From contig OX327699.1 of assembly GCA_946807835.1 (NCBI GenBank), positions 26,648,014 through 26,712,013 of the forward strand: DNA of 64,000 nucleotides, in the 5' to 3' direction. The position numbers and the translations under genes were made by a program. The stretch is from Ailanthus altissimus (lineage: Eukaryota > Streptophyta > Magnoliopsida > Sapindales > Simaroubaceae). Numbering within the stretch: position 1 is the stretch's first letter; the number at the start of each line of letters is the position of its first letter. The notes beneath the pieces were generated by a model. The model was not told where the DNA came from. It saw only the letters and a program-made list of their open reading frames with translations, and did not search any database. Positions 24,189 through 36,819 of this stretch are shown here, piece by piece.

Positions 24189-27130
24189 GAAATAGAAAAA
24201 AAAATGAGTGGCACTAATGCGTCCCTATCAAATAATGCCAATGCAAGGAATATCGCTTTTCACTACCTAGCAGTATGACCAACCAAATTTACAATGTTCA
24301 GTTTTATCTTTTCAAACTATTAGATAGTGTAAGATATATTACAATTTGAGATGTGTAATATTATTTAATATAAGATATAATGAATGAAATAATGTTACAC
24401 ATATCAAATTTGTATTTTAAGTTATATTTTAAGTAATAATATGTTAAATAATTACTAAATATAATGAATAATTTTAAAATTTATATTATTTTATTACTTA
24501 ATAATTATTTAAAATATAATTTAATATACAACTTAAAATATGTATCATTCCTTTCTCATGAATAATAACTTTTTCCACTATCAATAATAATGTAACTCAA
24601 CCAAAATTTTAAACGCATAATGTTTAACCTTTTAAACTCTCGGATAGGATGAGACTCTAGCTAAAGGTCAACGACATTATCAAATATTACACGTCATTAT
24701 TTAATAGTGCAAGTAACTATCAAATAATGCGTAAAAAGTATTCTTTCTAATATTGAATAATGTAAGTCATTACTAAATATTTGTAGCATATAACATTCGC
24801 CTTTGAAACTTTTTGAGTAGCGAATTCTCCAAGTGTGGCGCATTCCCCTTTGACTTGTCAAACGTTATGTGATCGCCTAAACCGAAATTTTATATCGACC
24901 CTCGTGGTTTAAGAACTACTCAGGCAGTAACTAATGAATTTTGTTAGTTTCAAGTATTTGTATCTTTGTTTTCAACAGAAACGGCCATTAGTTTTAAGAA
25001 AAGACCAATTCAATATGCAACTTGCCTAATCAATTTCCTATCTGATTTGATTATTCTCAAGAATGATAAACTTTCATTGGCATTACGATTCATGATAGAT
25101 TGCTGCTACCATCCATCCTTATTTATTCAAAAACAAGTAGCTAAGATGATTGCAAACACCAAAATTAGGTTTTGCTTTTGTCTGCCAATCAATTTAAGTA
25201 TTATAAGATAGCCAAAAAATTTAAACGCACACACATATAGGAACAAACCATCTTCAAATAATAGACAAGCATTATAAGCATAAAATACTAGCTAGAGTGA
25301 CACTTATGCATACTAAATGACAGATTTTCTTTGTGGATATAGGAGAGAAGAATAATTATAAGGAGAGAGTTTCAGTGGATTCAAACGATGGTACAGGAAG
25401 ATGAGATAATAAAGCTAGCTAAAGCAGTCGCAAATTAATAATATGTATATAAGAAGAGTGAGTGTGAATCCACTATTCGTTATTTCATTTGCTGCATTTT
25501 ATGACCCAATATCCAGAAGCTACAACCTTTGTACTGTGCTATAAAAAGGCAATGAGTCATCTCCCTCTTCATCGTTATAATTTATACATGCATGCAGTTA
25601 CTCATGGCGTCATTATAAGTCATCGTTTTGCATTTGCATGAATATTGAAACTAATTAACATGATGTCATCATTCAAATAGCACTATCTTACAATTGCTCC
25701 TGAGGTAAGCTTTTCACTACCAATGAAAATGATTCCATCTCAGCGCATCGCATTAGAGATTATTCGAAACTGATTTCGGATTGGCTTTCACAAATTGTAA
25801 CTTATCCATGGCGTACGTACGTTTATTTTGTAGGTCGAGCTCAGCATGGTCCCATTACAACAGGCCCAATTTAGTTCAGTTCTTGGTTTATAAATTATGT
25901 TAATTACCAATCACTTGTTTATAAGACATATTTAATGTCACCGACCTTTTTAAAAATCGTGCAACTTTAAATATATCATACATTTAGTAAATTAAAAAAA
26001 TTATACAAAAAAAAATATGAGAGACATGCATATAAAGTATTTAGAAAAATATTTTTATATTAAAAAAGATTATAAACTAAGATCTGATTTGTATAATTAA
26101 AGATATTTTATTTATATATTATTAGTTTTATACAATCAATAGTTAAAATTTAAATAATTTAACGGTATATATATAAGATGAAATAATATTTTAAAATACC
26201 ATCACACATTTTATTAAATATTTCGTTCCAAATAAAAGTGTACGTCTTTTATAAGTTGTGGGCTTGATTTGAATCTCTGAGTTGTAAATTATTATACTGG
26301 CCCATATAACTTTTAGGAGGTTTTGGCGTAACTTAAATAGTAACAACCTCATTTGCTATTACTCTTTTATACAGTACTACGTCGTACTTAACAACTTCAA
26401 ATCTTTTATGTAACTCTTTCATTTAAGTTTAAACTTTATCCATAATGATATATATTTTTTTCTTAAAAGGGTTTGACTTAATTTTACTATCTATTATTAT
26501 AACTCTTGATAAATATATCAATGAGAGAGTGCAACTCATCCTCTTAAATATCAAAATTTATCTAGAACTTCTCCACGTACTGCACCAAATCCCTAAGATA
26601 ATTTATTGCCTTTCTCGTAGCTCCACAAAGTGTTTTCACCGTGTATAAACAAAATTGCAGCGAATGTCCATTCTAAGCTTGACATTAACTGCCTTAAAAA
26701 CTTGTATATTCACAAGAAAATGCCAAATGGAAATTATCAAGATCTAAAGAAGCCCAAAGTAACTGAATTCATGTACCAAAAAAAGGAAAAGAATAGAAAA
26801 GAGTATGCTTTAAACGTGATTTAATAACAAACGTTAAACTCTCTTTTCTTAGTTAACCTAGCTACTTCTCTTTGTGCCCTCCCATTTATTGATGTGGGCT
26901 CAATCCAAGGGGGGAAATTGACCAATTAAACAGCAAAATAGTTAGGTTTAAAAAATAAAACTTTACCCGGAAGCTTTATTTTATTTTATTTGTGCAACTA
27001 TATTGGACTGCGTGACAGTCGCCTTGCGTAATTTTATAATCATTGAAGTCATACACATCCATATTTCTAGGAACATAAATTAGCTTTTACAGATTATTTT
27101 CCATATGCAAAGCTTCTATGATTTCCATTA
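24189..27130. other. Intergenic stretch before the LOR array
   Basis: No gene supported on either strand. Several diffuse near-repeats of the type 'attgagtagtgcaagt' occur around 23500-24800, probably part of an older repeated segment. Confidence 0.35.
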
Positions 27131-27430
27131 ATGGCGACTTTTATCCTAGAGCAGCCATATTTTCTCCTTTTATGAATTCAAAAGGAGAAACATTCGCTAT
27201 ATGGATGAAATCTCTTGTATGCCATAGAAATATTAATTAATTAATTGACATTTGTGCCTCTTGAATTCATGCAGGTAAATCAGAAGCAATCGTCTCCCGG
27301 AATCTCTTTCGGGGAAGAAGTATTGACTTTGAATGTGGAACCTCACATTGATATATTTAAGAGGATGTGGAACCTCATATTGATTGTGGCTCTTGTGATT
27401 ATCCATGGATTGATCAACCATCAATTGTAA
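27131..27430 (+). pseudogene. LURP-one-related (LOR) gene remnant 0
   Basis: Starts like the array genes (ATGGCG... at 27131), soon meets a stop, then shows the family motif FAIWMKSLV near 27191-27218. It then jumps directly to the C-terminal motif NQKQSSPGISFGEEVLTLNVEP (about 27278-27350) and ends near 27430. Compared with the intact genes about 110 codons in the middle are missing and the reading frame is broken, so it is dead. It marks the left visible end of the LOR array. Confidence 0.85.
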
Positions 27431-29689
27431 ATAGTTTTTCCTCTAAAACAATTTTGTAAAATTCAGGCCTAGGCCTTCTTCCGATGCTATGTAATGTTTC
27501 TATTTTTTTTAGGGTCTAATACTGTAAATTTTGTCCGCGAAAATTAAACGCTGATATTATACTAGTTAGCCTTAATTAGGAGGACAGAAATAGGAAAAAA
27601 AAGAAAAAAAAGACATGATAAGGACAACAGATAATTTGCGTATTTAAGCTTACTAATAACAAATGATCAGTTGGTAATTTTTGTCTTGAGCAAATGGATT
27701 TTTGCTAAAGACAGATGATCAAGAACTAAATTAAGCTCAAGTTCAGAATGCATAAAGCATGTGAGGCGTAGTATGCACATATAGGCGACGGCATTTGAAA
27801 TACACTTGGTATTTTAAGTGAATTCCTGAACATTGATTTGGGAAATTTAGCTATCTACGCAATGAGCTGAGGGACTATCAGGAAACGAGCATAATCATGA
27901 AAAAGCCCAACAATTCAATACATAAATTAAATTAAAACAACTATTTTAGAAATAATAAATCATCAACGTGATTATCTAGAACCCCACAAAACATAAAGAA
28001 TGAAAAGTCCAAAAAAGTTTACTGCATTTTTCTTGTAAAGGTGTGCTTGCTTCCAATATCATAGAACTGTGCCTCACAGGACTGACATTCATACACAAGC
28101 AGGTCGGTCCCAGCCATTTTAGATTTCCAATTATTGGTTTTGAGATATGCATAAGGGTTCTTAATTTGATCAACGTGAACATTATGTCATTTGTTCTTTA
28201 AATTGGATCAACATTTAGTTGAGGCAAATGTCAAAGTTAAACATTAAGAAATTCAAACTTGATCATGATATAAAATTGACAAGTAATAATATTTCTAACT
28301 TTCCCAGAAGAATTTAATTCATATATCAAAAAAGTAGCATAATTATTTATTTATTTTAAGAACTCATGATTTCAAATGAGATAAACGTAAATGTTATAAC
28401 ATTGAATAATCAAGTAAGTCGTTGTCGATTAATTTCTAAAGAGAATAACAAATAATTAGAGTTGTGATCTGGAACCTCACCAACTTCAAGGATTACCAGT
28501 CCAAAAAAAGCTGATTTTTTTTAAAAAAAATTATTTATGTATTTTGGGTTTCGGTGTGATTCCTTCATATACCAAGGAGGTTTACGTGTGCCATCACATG
28601 CAAGCTATCCTTGCCGATTTACATGTTAGTTGGTACCCAAACAAGAATAAAGAAGCCTGGTTGGTCGACGTGCAAACTCATTTGGTTATTATTCTATCAC
28701 TCAATTTCAAATATTTTTTTTCTACTTCTTTATTGTTCCTAATTTGCAATATTATTGATATCTAGGAGATGTTATATGTCAGATTCAATCGTGGATTAAG
28801 GATGCGTATGACATAAAACATTGCACGTTCAGAGAATGAAGGTCTTGCCAGCAAGCTAATTAATTATATTGAAGCAAATACTGATTACAAAACTAAATCA
28901 TATTTTCATTCTTTTTTACCCAAAAAAAAGGTGGAAAACATTATTTCTACAAAATCATTTATGACTGGAAATCCATATTTGAAACTGCAATAACGAGATA
29001 AGAGTACTGTAATTTAAGAGGAGACTGATCATGGAATTCATTTCCTACAATTAATGGTAATTTAAATTTGTTTAGTTCTAAATTATTACTTTGAACTGGA
29101 GATAGTTTAAAATAGCAGATTTAGTTTTCGGCATAAGATATACACGTTTATTAATAAAAAAACTAGCTTAGCTATAGTAGAAAAATTCGAGTTCTTTTTT
29201 TGCATGACATCAGTTCTAGTAAAGTAAAATTCTGTTGACAAAATAAAAAGTTCATTTCATCATTGTATTCATCTTACACTAAAAGCTCGAGAATAAAGTC
29301 AGAAAAGTATTATAATAATACAATTAAGATCATATCTCAAATTAAGTTTATTTAAATTTTTAAAATTTTTCTAACAAGTGTTCTGTATTAAGTACGAGTG
29401 GTTAAAATCTATTCTTTTACCATTTTTATTTAATAACTACCAATCACATGTTAGTATTTATTTAAATGAAAGTTTAGCTCAAAAGAAGATTCAGATCTAT
29501 AACAATATATACTTTATAATTTACATACACTTCAACCTAAATAAATTACATATGTATTAATGTGATAATCAATATATGTATAACCAACATAATAATAAAC
29601 AGTACCATTTAATTACAGAATTGAAAAGAGTAATCTATAAATTAGTGTGTTCGAATTAAGCTACTATGTATATAATTAGAGTGCATAGA
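27431..29689. other. Spacer between LOR remnant 0 and LOR A
   Basis: AT-rich, no gene supported. An open stretch at 28544-28765 is not recognisable as a protein and is not repeated in other spacers. Confidence 0.35.
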
Positions 29690-30320
29690 TATTTATATAA
29701 GGTTATTTCAGTATCTGTGGCGATGAACTTCTTTTCAAGTGGACCGCTCAGCCAAAATTGATTTAGTGCTTCCAAATGAAGGTGTGAAATTTAGTCATCA
29801 CCAAAAAATAAGACATGATCTTGTCCACACATATATGTATTATGTTATATTATATTTTTCATATTTATGATGATGAAGATGAAGTGCTGAGATTTGTACA
29901 CGTATTTATGAATTCAAGAAACCGAGTAATGCTTCATATTAACTAATATAAAAAGTCTGTCTGTGATATGAGATCTTCATCTTATTAATATAATAGATAT
30001 TGTATTTTTGCTGAGAGCTTCGAACTGAGTAAAATATTAGGAATCTTACATCATGTTGGAAAGGAGACTACTACGAGCAAAGCATATAATAATATAAGTT
30101 CGTTTTCCTGTATATTTTTTTCAAAACTTAATTACTTGGTATATATTTCTTTAATCCATGGCAGCTAAGGTTGGGTATCAGATTCCTGAGCAGAGTCACC
30201 ACCTTGTCACCATATATAACAAGCTTAAGGTTTTTATTTGCTCTTTGCAACTGATCAACATTAGCCAAAACCCTAAACTAAAAATGGAGGACTCCTAAAG
30301 AGATGTCCGTTTTGACAATT
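29690..30320 (+). repeat. Distal upstream block type 1, upstream of LOR A
   Basis: This segment recurs at about 38190-39540 and 53165-54360. Shared words include ttttcaagtgg...cca aaatt (29733), gaagtgctgagatttgtac (29880), gctgagagcttc.aactgagtaa (30010) and ccatggcagct (30159). It lies 1.0-1.6 kb before the LOR A start and was duplicated with the array. It also contains a small reading frame starting MAA at 30161. Confidence 0.65.
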
Positions 30321-31063
30321 TTGGTAGAATGAAGTTTTTTTTTCAATGTTTAATAAATAAATTAGCCCACCATTAATATATGGGGTTTAAACTTAAGACT
30401 TTATTTTTGATATTATATTAATTTATCACTTATTTTAAAATTTTAAGTTATTAAGAAAAAATTTAATATTAATATCAAAAACAAATCTTAACATGTGTTA
30501 ATTTCAAATATATATATATATTTTTTATTTTACTCGAAATAATTTCAAATTAATTTCTTAGTCATTCTCTTGATCACTACCTCAATCTCATCTAATTCTA
30601 AATTCACGTTCTTTTTCTTTTGCCATCTGTATTTAAGGAATTTATGTTTCATGTAAAAAGTTTATCAAGATTTATTATTAATATTAATACTAAATTCTCA
30701 CAATTAAAAATTTTAGTCCATACAACATGCAAGTTTTTTTTTTTTTTAGTTTTACAATTTTTTTTTTTTGTTTTTATATAAAAGAAGAGAAATTTGAATT
30801 CAAAATCTCTACTATAATAAAAGTAAGATATACTACGTAACCTTTTATCACTGAGCTATTAATACAAGTATGTTTCGCAAACAAATTTAAATCTACACCA
30901 CAGTGCAAGTTTCCAATATTCCCCATGTCACTGAAATCATCCAAAAATACCTCCCATTATATCGTAATTGTTTTTATACACAATTAACTCTAAAAAGTGT
31001 GAAATTTTTTTGAAGGTAATTAAAAGAGAATCTTAAGGTACTTTTAAACTAATTGATCTGCTT

Positions 31064-31302
31064 TATTCTGACTTCGTACATCTTCTATATGTCCATATAT
31101 TGCATACGAAAAACGTGGAGGAATCTCATGTGACCTCGGTTATGTAAAAAAGAGTGGAAGTTGCTTCCTGTTTTCTCTTCTTAATTTCAAAATGTAACAT
31201 CACTAAGTATTTAAACATCATTAAGGTCGCACTTTTACACCAACTCAATTGACTCAAAGGCAAAAGATCTCTCTGTACTCTCAAAGCAAACATATCATTC
31301 AA
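31064..31302 (+). promoter_or_regulatory. Proximal promoter of LOR A
   Basis: Contains the array-wide promoter motif gcatacg-aaaacgtggaggaatctcatg (31102-31130), with an ACGT core, and a TATA box TATTTAAA at 31208-31215, 88 bases before the ATG. The same order of elements precedes LOR C, D, E and the copy beyond the right edge. Confidence 0.7.
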
Positions 31303-31881
31303 ATGGCTAAGATTCATCCTCTTCCAACTGTTGATGCTTCTTCTTCCTCATATGTAACTTCAGAAAGAGAATCATTCACCATATGGATGAAATCACTTGT
31401 GATGCAAGGAAATGGATGCACCGTTTTCAATGAAAATGGTGAAATTGTTTATCGCATGGATAATTATGATAAGAAAGGCAGCAATGAAGTTTACCTAATG
31501 GATCTGCGGGGAAAAGTTCTGTTCACAATACTCCGAAGAGTATGGTTTTTGGGAGGATGGAAGGGTTACAAAGGGGATCTTGCAAACTCGAATAAAGAGA
31601 AACCCGGATTTCAAGTAACAAAGAAGGGTAAAATTACCCTTTTGTCTAATACCGCTGAAGCTACTACTTGCTATAAACTAGTATCTTCGGCTGGTAAATC
31701 AGCATTCAAGATAATAGAGTGCAGAGGAGGACAAGTTGTTGCAGAGGCAAAACGAAAGCAGTCATCTTCTGGAGTTTTATTAGGAGATGATGTGCTAACT
31801 TTGGTAGTGGAGCCCCAAGTCGACCATTCTTTCATCATGGCTCTCGTGACTGTTTATGGCTTGATGTATCGAAGACTCTGA
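31303..31881 (+). CDS. LURP-one-related protein A
   Basis: Intact intronless gene of 192 residues. Start chosen at 31303 because all array copies share MA-[KR]-[IV]-HP there; an upstream in-frame ATG at 31249 lies in the 5' UTR. The protein is a single LOR domain (DUF567, Pfam LURP-one), a 12-strand Tubby-like barrel around a hydrophobic helix. Markers are FTIWMKSLVMQGNGCTVFNE (about 24-43), VYRMDNYDKKGSNEVYLMD (50-68), LRRVWFLGGWKGYKG, KRKQSSSGVLLGDDVLTLVVE, and the buried helix HSFIMALVTVYGLM near the C-terminus. Arabidopsis LURP1 belongs to this family and contributes to defence against the oomycete Hyaloperonospora; most relatives have no known role. No membrane segment or signal peptide is seen. 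Closest in the window to C. Confidence 0.9.
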   Translation: MAKIHPLPTVDASSSSYVTSERESFTIWMKSLVMQGNGCTVFNENGEIVYRMDNYDKKGSNEVYLMDLRGKVLFTILRRVWFLGGWKGYKGDLANSNKEKPGFQVTKKGKITLLSNTAEATTCYKLVSSAGKSAFKIIECRGGQVVAEAKRKQSSSGVLLGDDVLTLVVEPQVDHSFIMALVTVYGLMYRRL

Positions 31882-32574
31882 CCAGCAAAATGGTCAAGTG
31901 GATTTTTTTTTTGTCTAACATCATCTAACCAGAGAAACTCAACCAATATTGTCAGAGTTTTTTTTTTCTTTTTTGGGAATTTTTCCATTTGCAGCTGACG
32001 AATTACTTGTATTATACATCACTGTTCATGGAAAGATCAATCGCTTTTGTAATTTTCCATGTTCTTAATTATTTAGCATTTCTTAACAGTGCTCATGAGG
32101 TTTCTGAAACAAAGAATAGGCTTGTCTTGTTGAGAAGAAGAAGAGAGATAACTGCTTTTCGAGATTTTTTCTTTGCCTGTTACATTTTTGTTTGTTGATA
32201 AATTCTTCCGCCGTTAAAGTGGAATCGCCTTGCTCTTAAACGGTCATTAATTGGTCAACAGTAACGAGATTTTATTATTATTAATTTTTTCCTTCAAAAA
32301 AGATGATGGTAATTAAATATCCTCTAAAAGGGTATAGTTTTAGGATTTGTTTTTAAAAAATGTTATAAGAAATACAAACCTAACTCCTCTATCCCTAATT
32401 TAGTATAAGCTGAATTTGAACTTCAGTAATTTTGAACTATTCAAAAGATTTTACTTGTTAAATTAACCTAGACTCACTCAAAAAATATCTATTTATTTAT
32501 TATAATAGATAATTAGATGACTAATTCATATTCCTTTCCTTCATGACATCGACACTCTCATATAACTTAAATGA
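31882..32574. other. 3' region of LOR A
   Basis: Contains the downstream segment shared with LOR C (words such as catctaaccag, accaatattgtca, gacgaattact, tgttcttaattattt), so the duplication unit extends about 300 bases past the stop. No other gene. Confidence 0.5.
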
Positions 32575-33810
32575 ATAAAATTTAAGGTAAAATGCTTCTA
32601 AATAACTGAAAAGGTCCTCTCTAACAACAGCTTCATTATACTTTCCATCTCATCAATAACGTCTCCTGTAGTTATTTTGCCTCTTTGCCGGGGACGTGAA
32701 ATCGCAAAATCAGTTTATCTGACGCTCTGTATTTTATTCTTCTAATTTATTATGAAGTGCCTGTCACTCACATGGGATCCTCGACATAAAATCCGATACA
32801 AACACTTTGCAATGTAACATAAAATCTGATCTACAGAAAGAATTGTGTGCATAATTTCTATTCCAGTAAAGGCAAAAGTTGCAGAACGTACGTAGTTGAT
32901 AAAATATCGAGAGATTTATCAAATATTCTCCGTTAGAAGGATCCAAGGACAAGACAAGATAGCTTAGACAGGTTGCTTCAATAAACAATTTTCCATTATT
33001 AGTGCGTCGAGAAATCATAAAGTAGAGAGCACCAAGATTGAATGGTATATATTGATGTGGGGTGCTTAGAATATTCCTAAATATATCTTTGTCATTTGAT
33101 TAACTTAAAAAAATAAGTTACATATAAAGGTAAGAATTATTAAACGTGGCTCACTTCAACTAATTGTCCACTTTGTAGAGGCGAATAAGAAATAATCCAT
33201 CATTTATTTTTTTAAATATAATTTTTTTAAAAAAATTAAAAAAAAGTCATTCTAACTTGTCAAATCTACAAAGATCCATTTTCTTGAAAAAGGGAGATTA
33301 TCTATTTCTACAGAAAAAATTAAAGACAAAATCTTACTTAATAGGATTAAGAGAGTTACTATATGTGTTACTATTTATTTTATATGGTGGGAGTGTAACC
33401 AAATGATTTTGCAATGAAGAAATCATTATGTTAATATTGTCTTTTATTCTATTAAAATTATGTTTGGTTTAGTTGTTTAAGAGCCATTAATAGACAATCT
33501 ATGGATGACATTATAAAAAAAAAAGTAGCTTGTGATGTTCTTATTTTTGAAGTTATATGTTGTATTGATGTTTATTCAGTAATAAAATTTCTTTATAAAT
33601 AATTAAAAAAATATAAAAAAAATCCCGACGAGCAAGCATATGACTTCCTTGCTAATATTTTAAGGACTCCCAAATACCAAATTAGTTAATTGTTTTATTG
33701 AAATGATGAGCTAAGTGGAGCATGGGATTCGGTAGCAAAATCTCCACCATATCTGAGCCAACTCACCCAATATGTCTATGACAAGCACAAGAGTTAATTA
33801 TGGTCAACCT
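32575..33810 (+). repeat. Distal upstream block type 2, upstream of LOR B
   Basis: Shares words with 49060-49620, 57650-58900 and 61955-62345: aaggtaaaatgcttc.aataa (32583), cgtgaaatcgcaaaa (32694), and gagctaag.ggagcat..gattcgg.agcaaaatc (33708) followed by caccatatc.gagccaactcacc. Another duplicated non-coding part of the LOR unit. Confidence 0.6.
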
Positions 33811-34024
33811 TATTTTGGGTGAGATTTAAATCTCAAATCTTTACACTACCCAAAAGACTCCATTGATTAAACTAATTAACATCTATAATATAATTTTCTG
33901 CAATCAAGAACTTACTTTTAATTAAGCATAATTATCATTCAAAAAAGTCTTGAATTTAATAAGGAAATTGCAAGAGTCACGACTTTTTTTTTTGTTTTTA
34001 CCATTTTTTCTTTATTTTTTCAAC

Positions 34025-35396
34025 AAGTATTAGGAAAATGACCATCACCCCCTAACTTATATATATATATATATCAATTTCCCCCCTAAACTTTTTCAAA
34101 TTACCCAAAGCCCCGTACTGTTAAAAACTTTTGTTAAATAGTTACTGTTTTTATACTTTAATAATTTTACTCATACTAAATAAATAGTAAATAAATTAAA
34201 ATAATAACTCAAGCTTGTGACAATAATAAATAAATTAATGTGATTATACAATCAATATTTATCATGTTTAATTTTCTTAGGATATATTAATAAATTGTAA
34301 ATAATAATAATTTTTTTAGGATATATCATGTATAAATATTTTATTTAGATATATAAACAAATTAAAATAGTAATTCAAGCTTATGCAATCACATTAATTT
34401 ATTTATTATTGACCCTAGCTTGAGTTATTAATTTATTAAAATATTTATATTTATTTAGTAAGGTTAAAATTGTCAAAGTTAAGGGTGAGTAAAAATAATT
34501 GAAAACTAAAAAATTAAATCGGATCGAATTGAACCAGCCAGTTCAGTTCAGTTCAATTTTTCAAGTAGAAAAAAAATCGACCAATTCTATAAAACCAAAA
34601 AATTGAAAAAAAAAGGTCAATGTTGATTTTGTTTTATTGAAAACCGAAACTGAATCGAAAAATCAATTTAGTGGCAAAATTATAATTTTTCAAGGATTTT
34701 GTTGTCGGTGATTGGTGATCAAAAACTGATCAATGAGGGTGAATATGAGAGATTATAGGTTGGTAAGTTATGTGGTGCCACTAGATGTGGTGCCATTAGA
34801 TGTGACTAGAAGTCGATGGTTGATCGAAAAAAAGGGGACGATCAAAAGAAGTTGTTCAATTACAATCACTGGTGGCTTGAAATGCGGCAAGGGTGGTCAG
34901 ATTTTAATGGGTGGAGGTGAGGAGTGTTTTAGTGTGTTTGTTTGACGGTGAGGATAATTAAAACGACGGAATCAAGGCAGTAGATTTGTGGTAGTTTAGC
35001 AATGATTTAGGTAATTTTTTATGATTATTTAAGGCCATGACGATAGGGTTTGAACGACCGATCTTTTCTAACTTCAATGGCTGTGTTTTTTTTATTTGAA
35101 TTTTTTTAATTGAGTAGGAAAACTGGAAAACCTAACTGGAAAAAATTGGTTTGGTTCGTTTTGGTTTCTTAAATTAAAATTGATTTTAAGGGAGAATCGA
35201 AAAAATTACAATCTGATTCAGTTTTGGTCAAAATTGGACCGAATCAGACTGTGTCCACCCTTATTCAAAGTATAAAATATTAACTATTTATCATAATTTT
35301 TTGATAGTAGAAGAGATTTGAATAGTCCTGAAAAAGTTAGGAGATAATTGGTAATAATAAAAAAGTTAAAGTGATAGCCATTTTTCCTAAATACTT
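34025..35396. mobile_element. Inverted-repeat element hosting a hAT-like MITE
   Basis: The left end AAGTATTAGGAAAATGACCA and the right end (reverse complement AAGTATTTAGGAAAAATGGC) form a terminal inverted repeat. The match continues loosely through ATCAC...CTAACTT...AACTTTTTC for about 70 bases. Between the arms sits the hAT-like copy at 34480-35263. No transposase is visible. The superfamily is uncertain; long inverted ends would suit a Mutator-like MITE. A (TA)n run lies inside the left arm at 34060-34075. Confidence 0.6.
34480..35263. mobile_element. hAT-like MITE, copy 2
   Basis: Ends TAAGGGTGagt... and ...TGTCCACCCTTA, flanked by GTCAAAGT (34472-34479) and TTCAAAGT (35264-35271), an 8-bp target duplication with 7 of 8 matches. 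It is longer than the other copies because of about 300 bases of internal sequence (an open stretch 34733-34945 with no recognisable protein). Confidence 0.75.
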
Positions 35397-36819
35397 ATAT
35401 CCCTTACTTTATTATTATTTTTCATCCTAAAAGTGACCAATTACCCCTTACTAAAAAAAATTAATGGCGCAAAACCATATAAGTAAATTCCCAATCTAAT
35501 AAAATTTACCACACATAAAATCTAAAGGAATACTTTACAATAAATAATTATTAATTTGAAAATAATTATAATTAATTTAGTTTAATATTATAATAATCTA
35601 CTGAAATTTACAATTAGAAATTTATTGGGACATATTGTAGAGATTTATAAAGAATGAAAATATTAAATTGTATTCTATTGATGAATGCTTGAGCATATAT
35701 AAAATTTATGATAAATTATAAAAGGAAAAAGAGAAATAAACTTAATATAAAAGGGGAAAGAGACTTAATAGGACTTGAGAAGTCAAACACTATTATAATA
35801 TGAATTTATCTAAAAATAAAAAATAAATCAATTTAAACTAAATAATTAAATGGAAACAAGTCAATTTAAATTAAATAATTAAATAAAAATATGAATTTAT
35901 CTTGATTTCTTATCATACCATTGCAAGATGGAATTCTGGCAGGAGAGTTCAATCTTATTTTTTAAAAAAAGAAATTAAGTGTGCGGGTGGTGGCTAGAGC
36001 GGGTGGTGATGTAGAGAAAGAATGTTAATCTCCTTCATTGGAAGGAGTATTAAAAGTAAAAGAACAATTACACAAAGAGAGAGAGAGAGAGTCAATGAAA
36101 AAGAAAGCCGAAGACTTGCTCAATTTGTTGAGTTTAAAGATTTTAAACTAGAAAAAAAAAATATTAGTAAGGAAAAGAAATCATTTGATAATAGAAAGGG
36201 AACCCGTAAAAGAAATATGAAAAGTAAAACTCAGTTGGAAATGGAAGAGGTGAAACTTTTAAAATAAAGTATAAAAGTAAAAGACTTATTTGGGAGCTAA
36301 GACTATCCACCACTCGGGCAAAGGGCGGTGGGCATATTAATTAAGTATTTAAATCTGCAAAATAAAGTAAATTTCTATTTTATGTTATTAGTATTATCCA
36401 AAGAATAATGTTACACTCATAAAATAATATTTAAATTTTTTTTATATGATGTGTCTAATAATTATTGAGTATTAAAATAATATAATATGTAATTTTTAAA
36501 TACATATAATTTTACTACCTAATAATCTAATAATCGCTTAACATCTCAAATTGAGATATTATTTAAGTGTAGATATTTTTTCGTCTAATGTCTTCCCACA
36601 TTTTTTTAATACTTTTTGCATTTTTTTTAGTGAATCTCGATAGAATGCAATAAATTTATTACTGAAATAAAATAGTACAGCTAATTAAGAGGACATAATA
36701 AGTCTACCTGTCTTGATGCTTATAAATAAATAAATATATATATGAGAAAAAAAGAAGCCATACGACAAAAATAAAAATCAGAAATATAACCAAAAAAAAA
36801 AAAAGAAACTAAGAAAATC
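35397..36819. other. AT-rich spacer
   Basis: No gene supported. A short (GA)n run lies near 36077-36091 and poly(A) tracts near 36791-36803. An 81-codon lysine/glutamate-rich open stretch at 36022-36267 looks like chance low-complexity sequence. Confidence 0.35.

Noticed and set aside
23500..24800. Repeated 'attgagtagtgc' words suggesting a CRISPR-like array
   Set aside because: Spacing and sequence are irregular, this is a plant nuclear sequence, and the words fit an old degenerate repeat.
31249..31302. Upstream in-frame ATG extending LOR A by 18 residues
   Set aside because: D, E and C all start at the MA-x-[VI]-HP position, and the extension lies in the conserved leader region, which does not stay open in the other copies.
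34733..34945. Open frame inside hAT-like MITE copy 2
   Set aside because: No transposase motif and absent from the other two copies.
36022..36267. 81-codon K/E-rich open frame
   Set aside because: Composition follows the local A/G-rich sequence (GA repeats and AAA codons); not repeated or conserved in other spacers.
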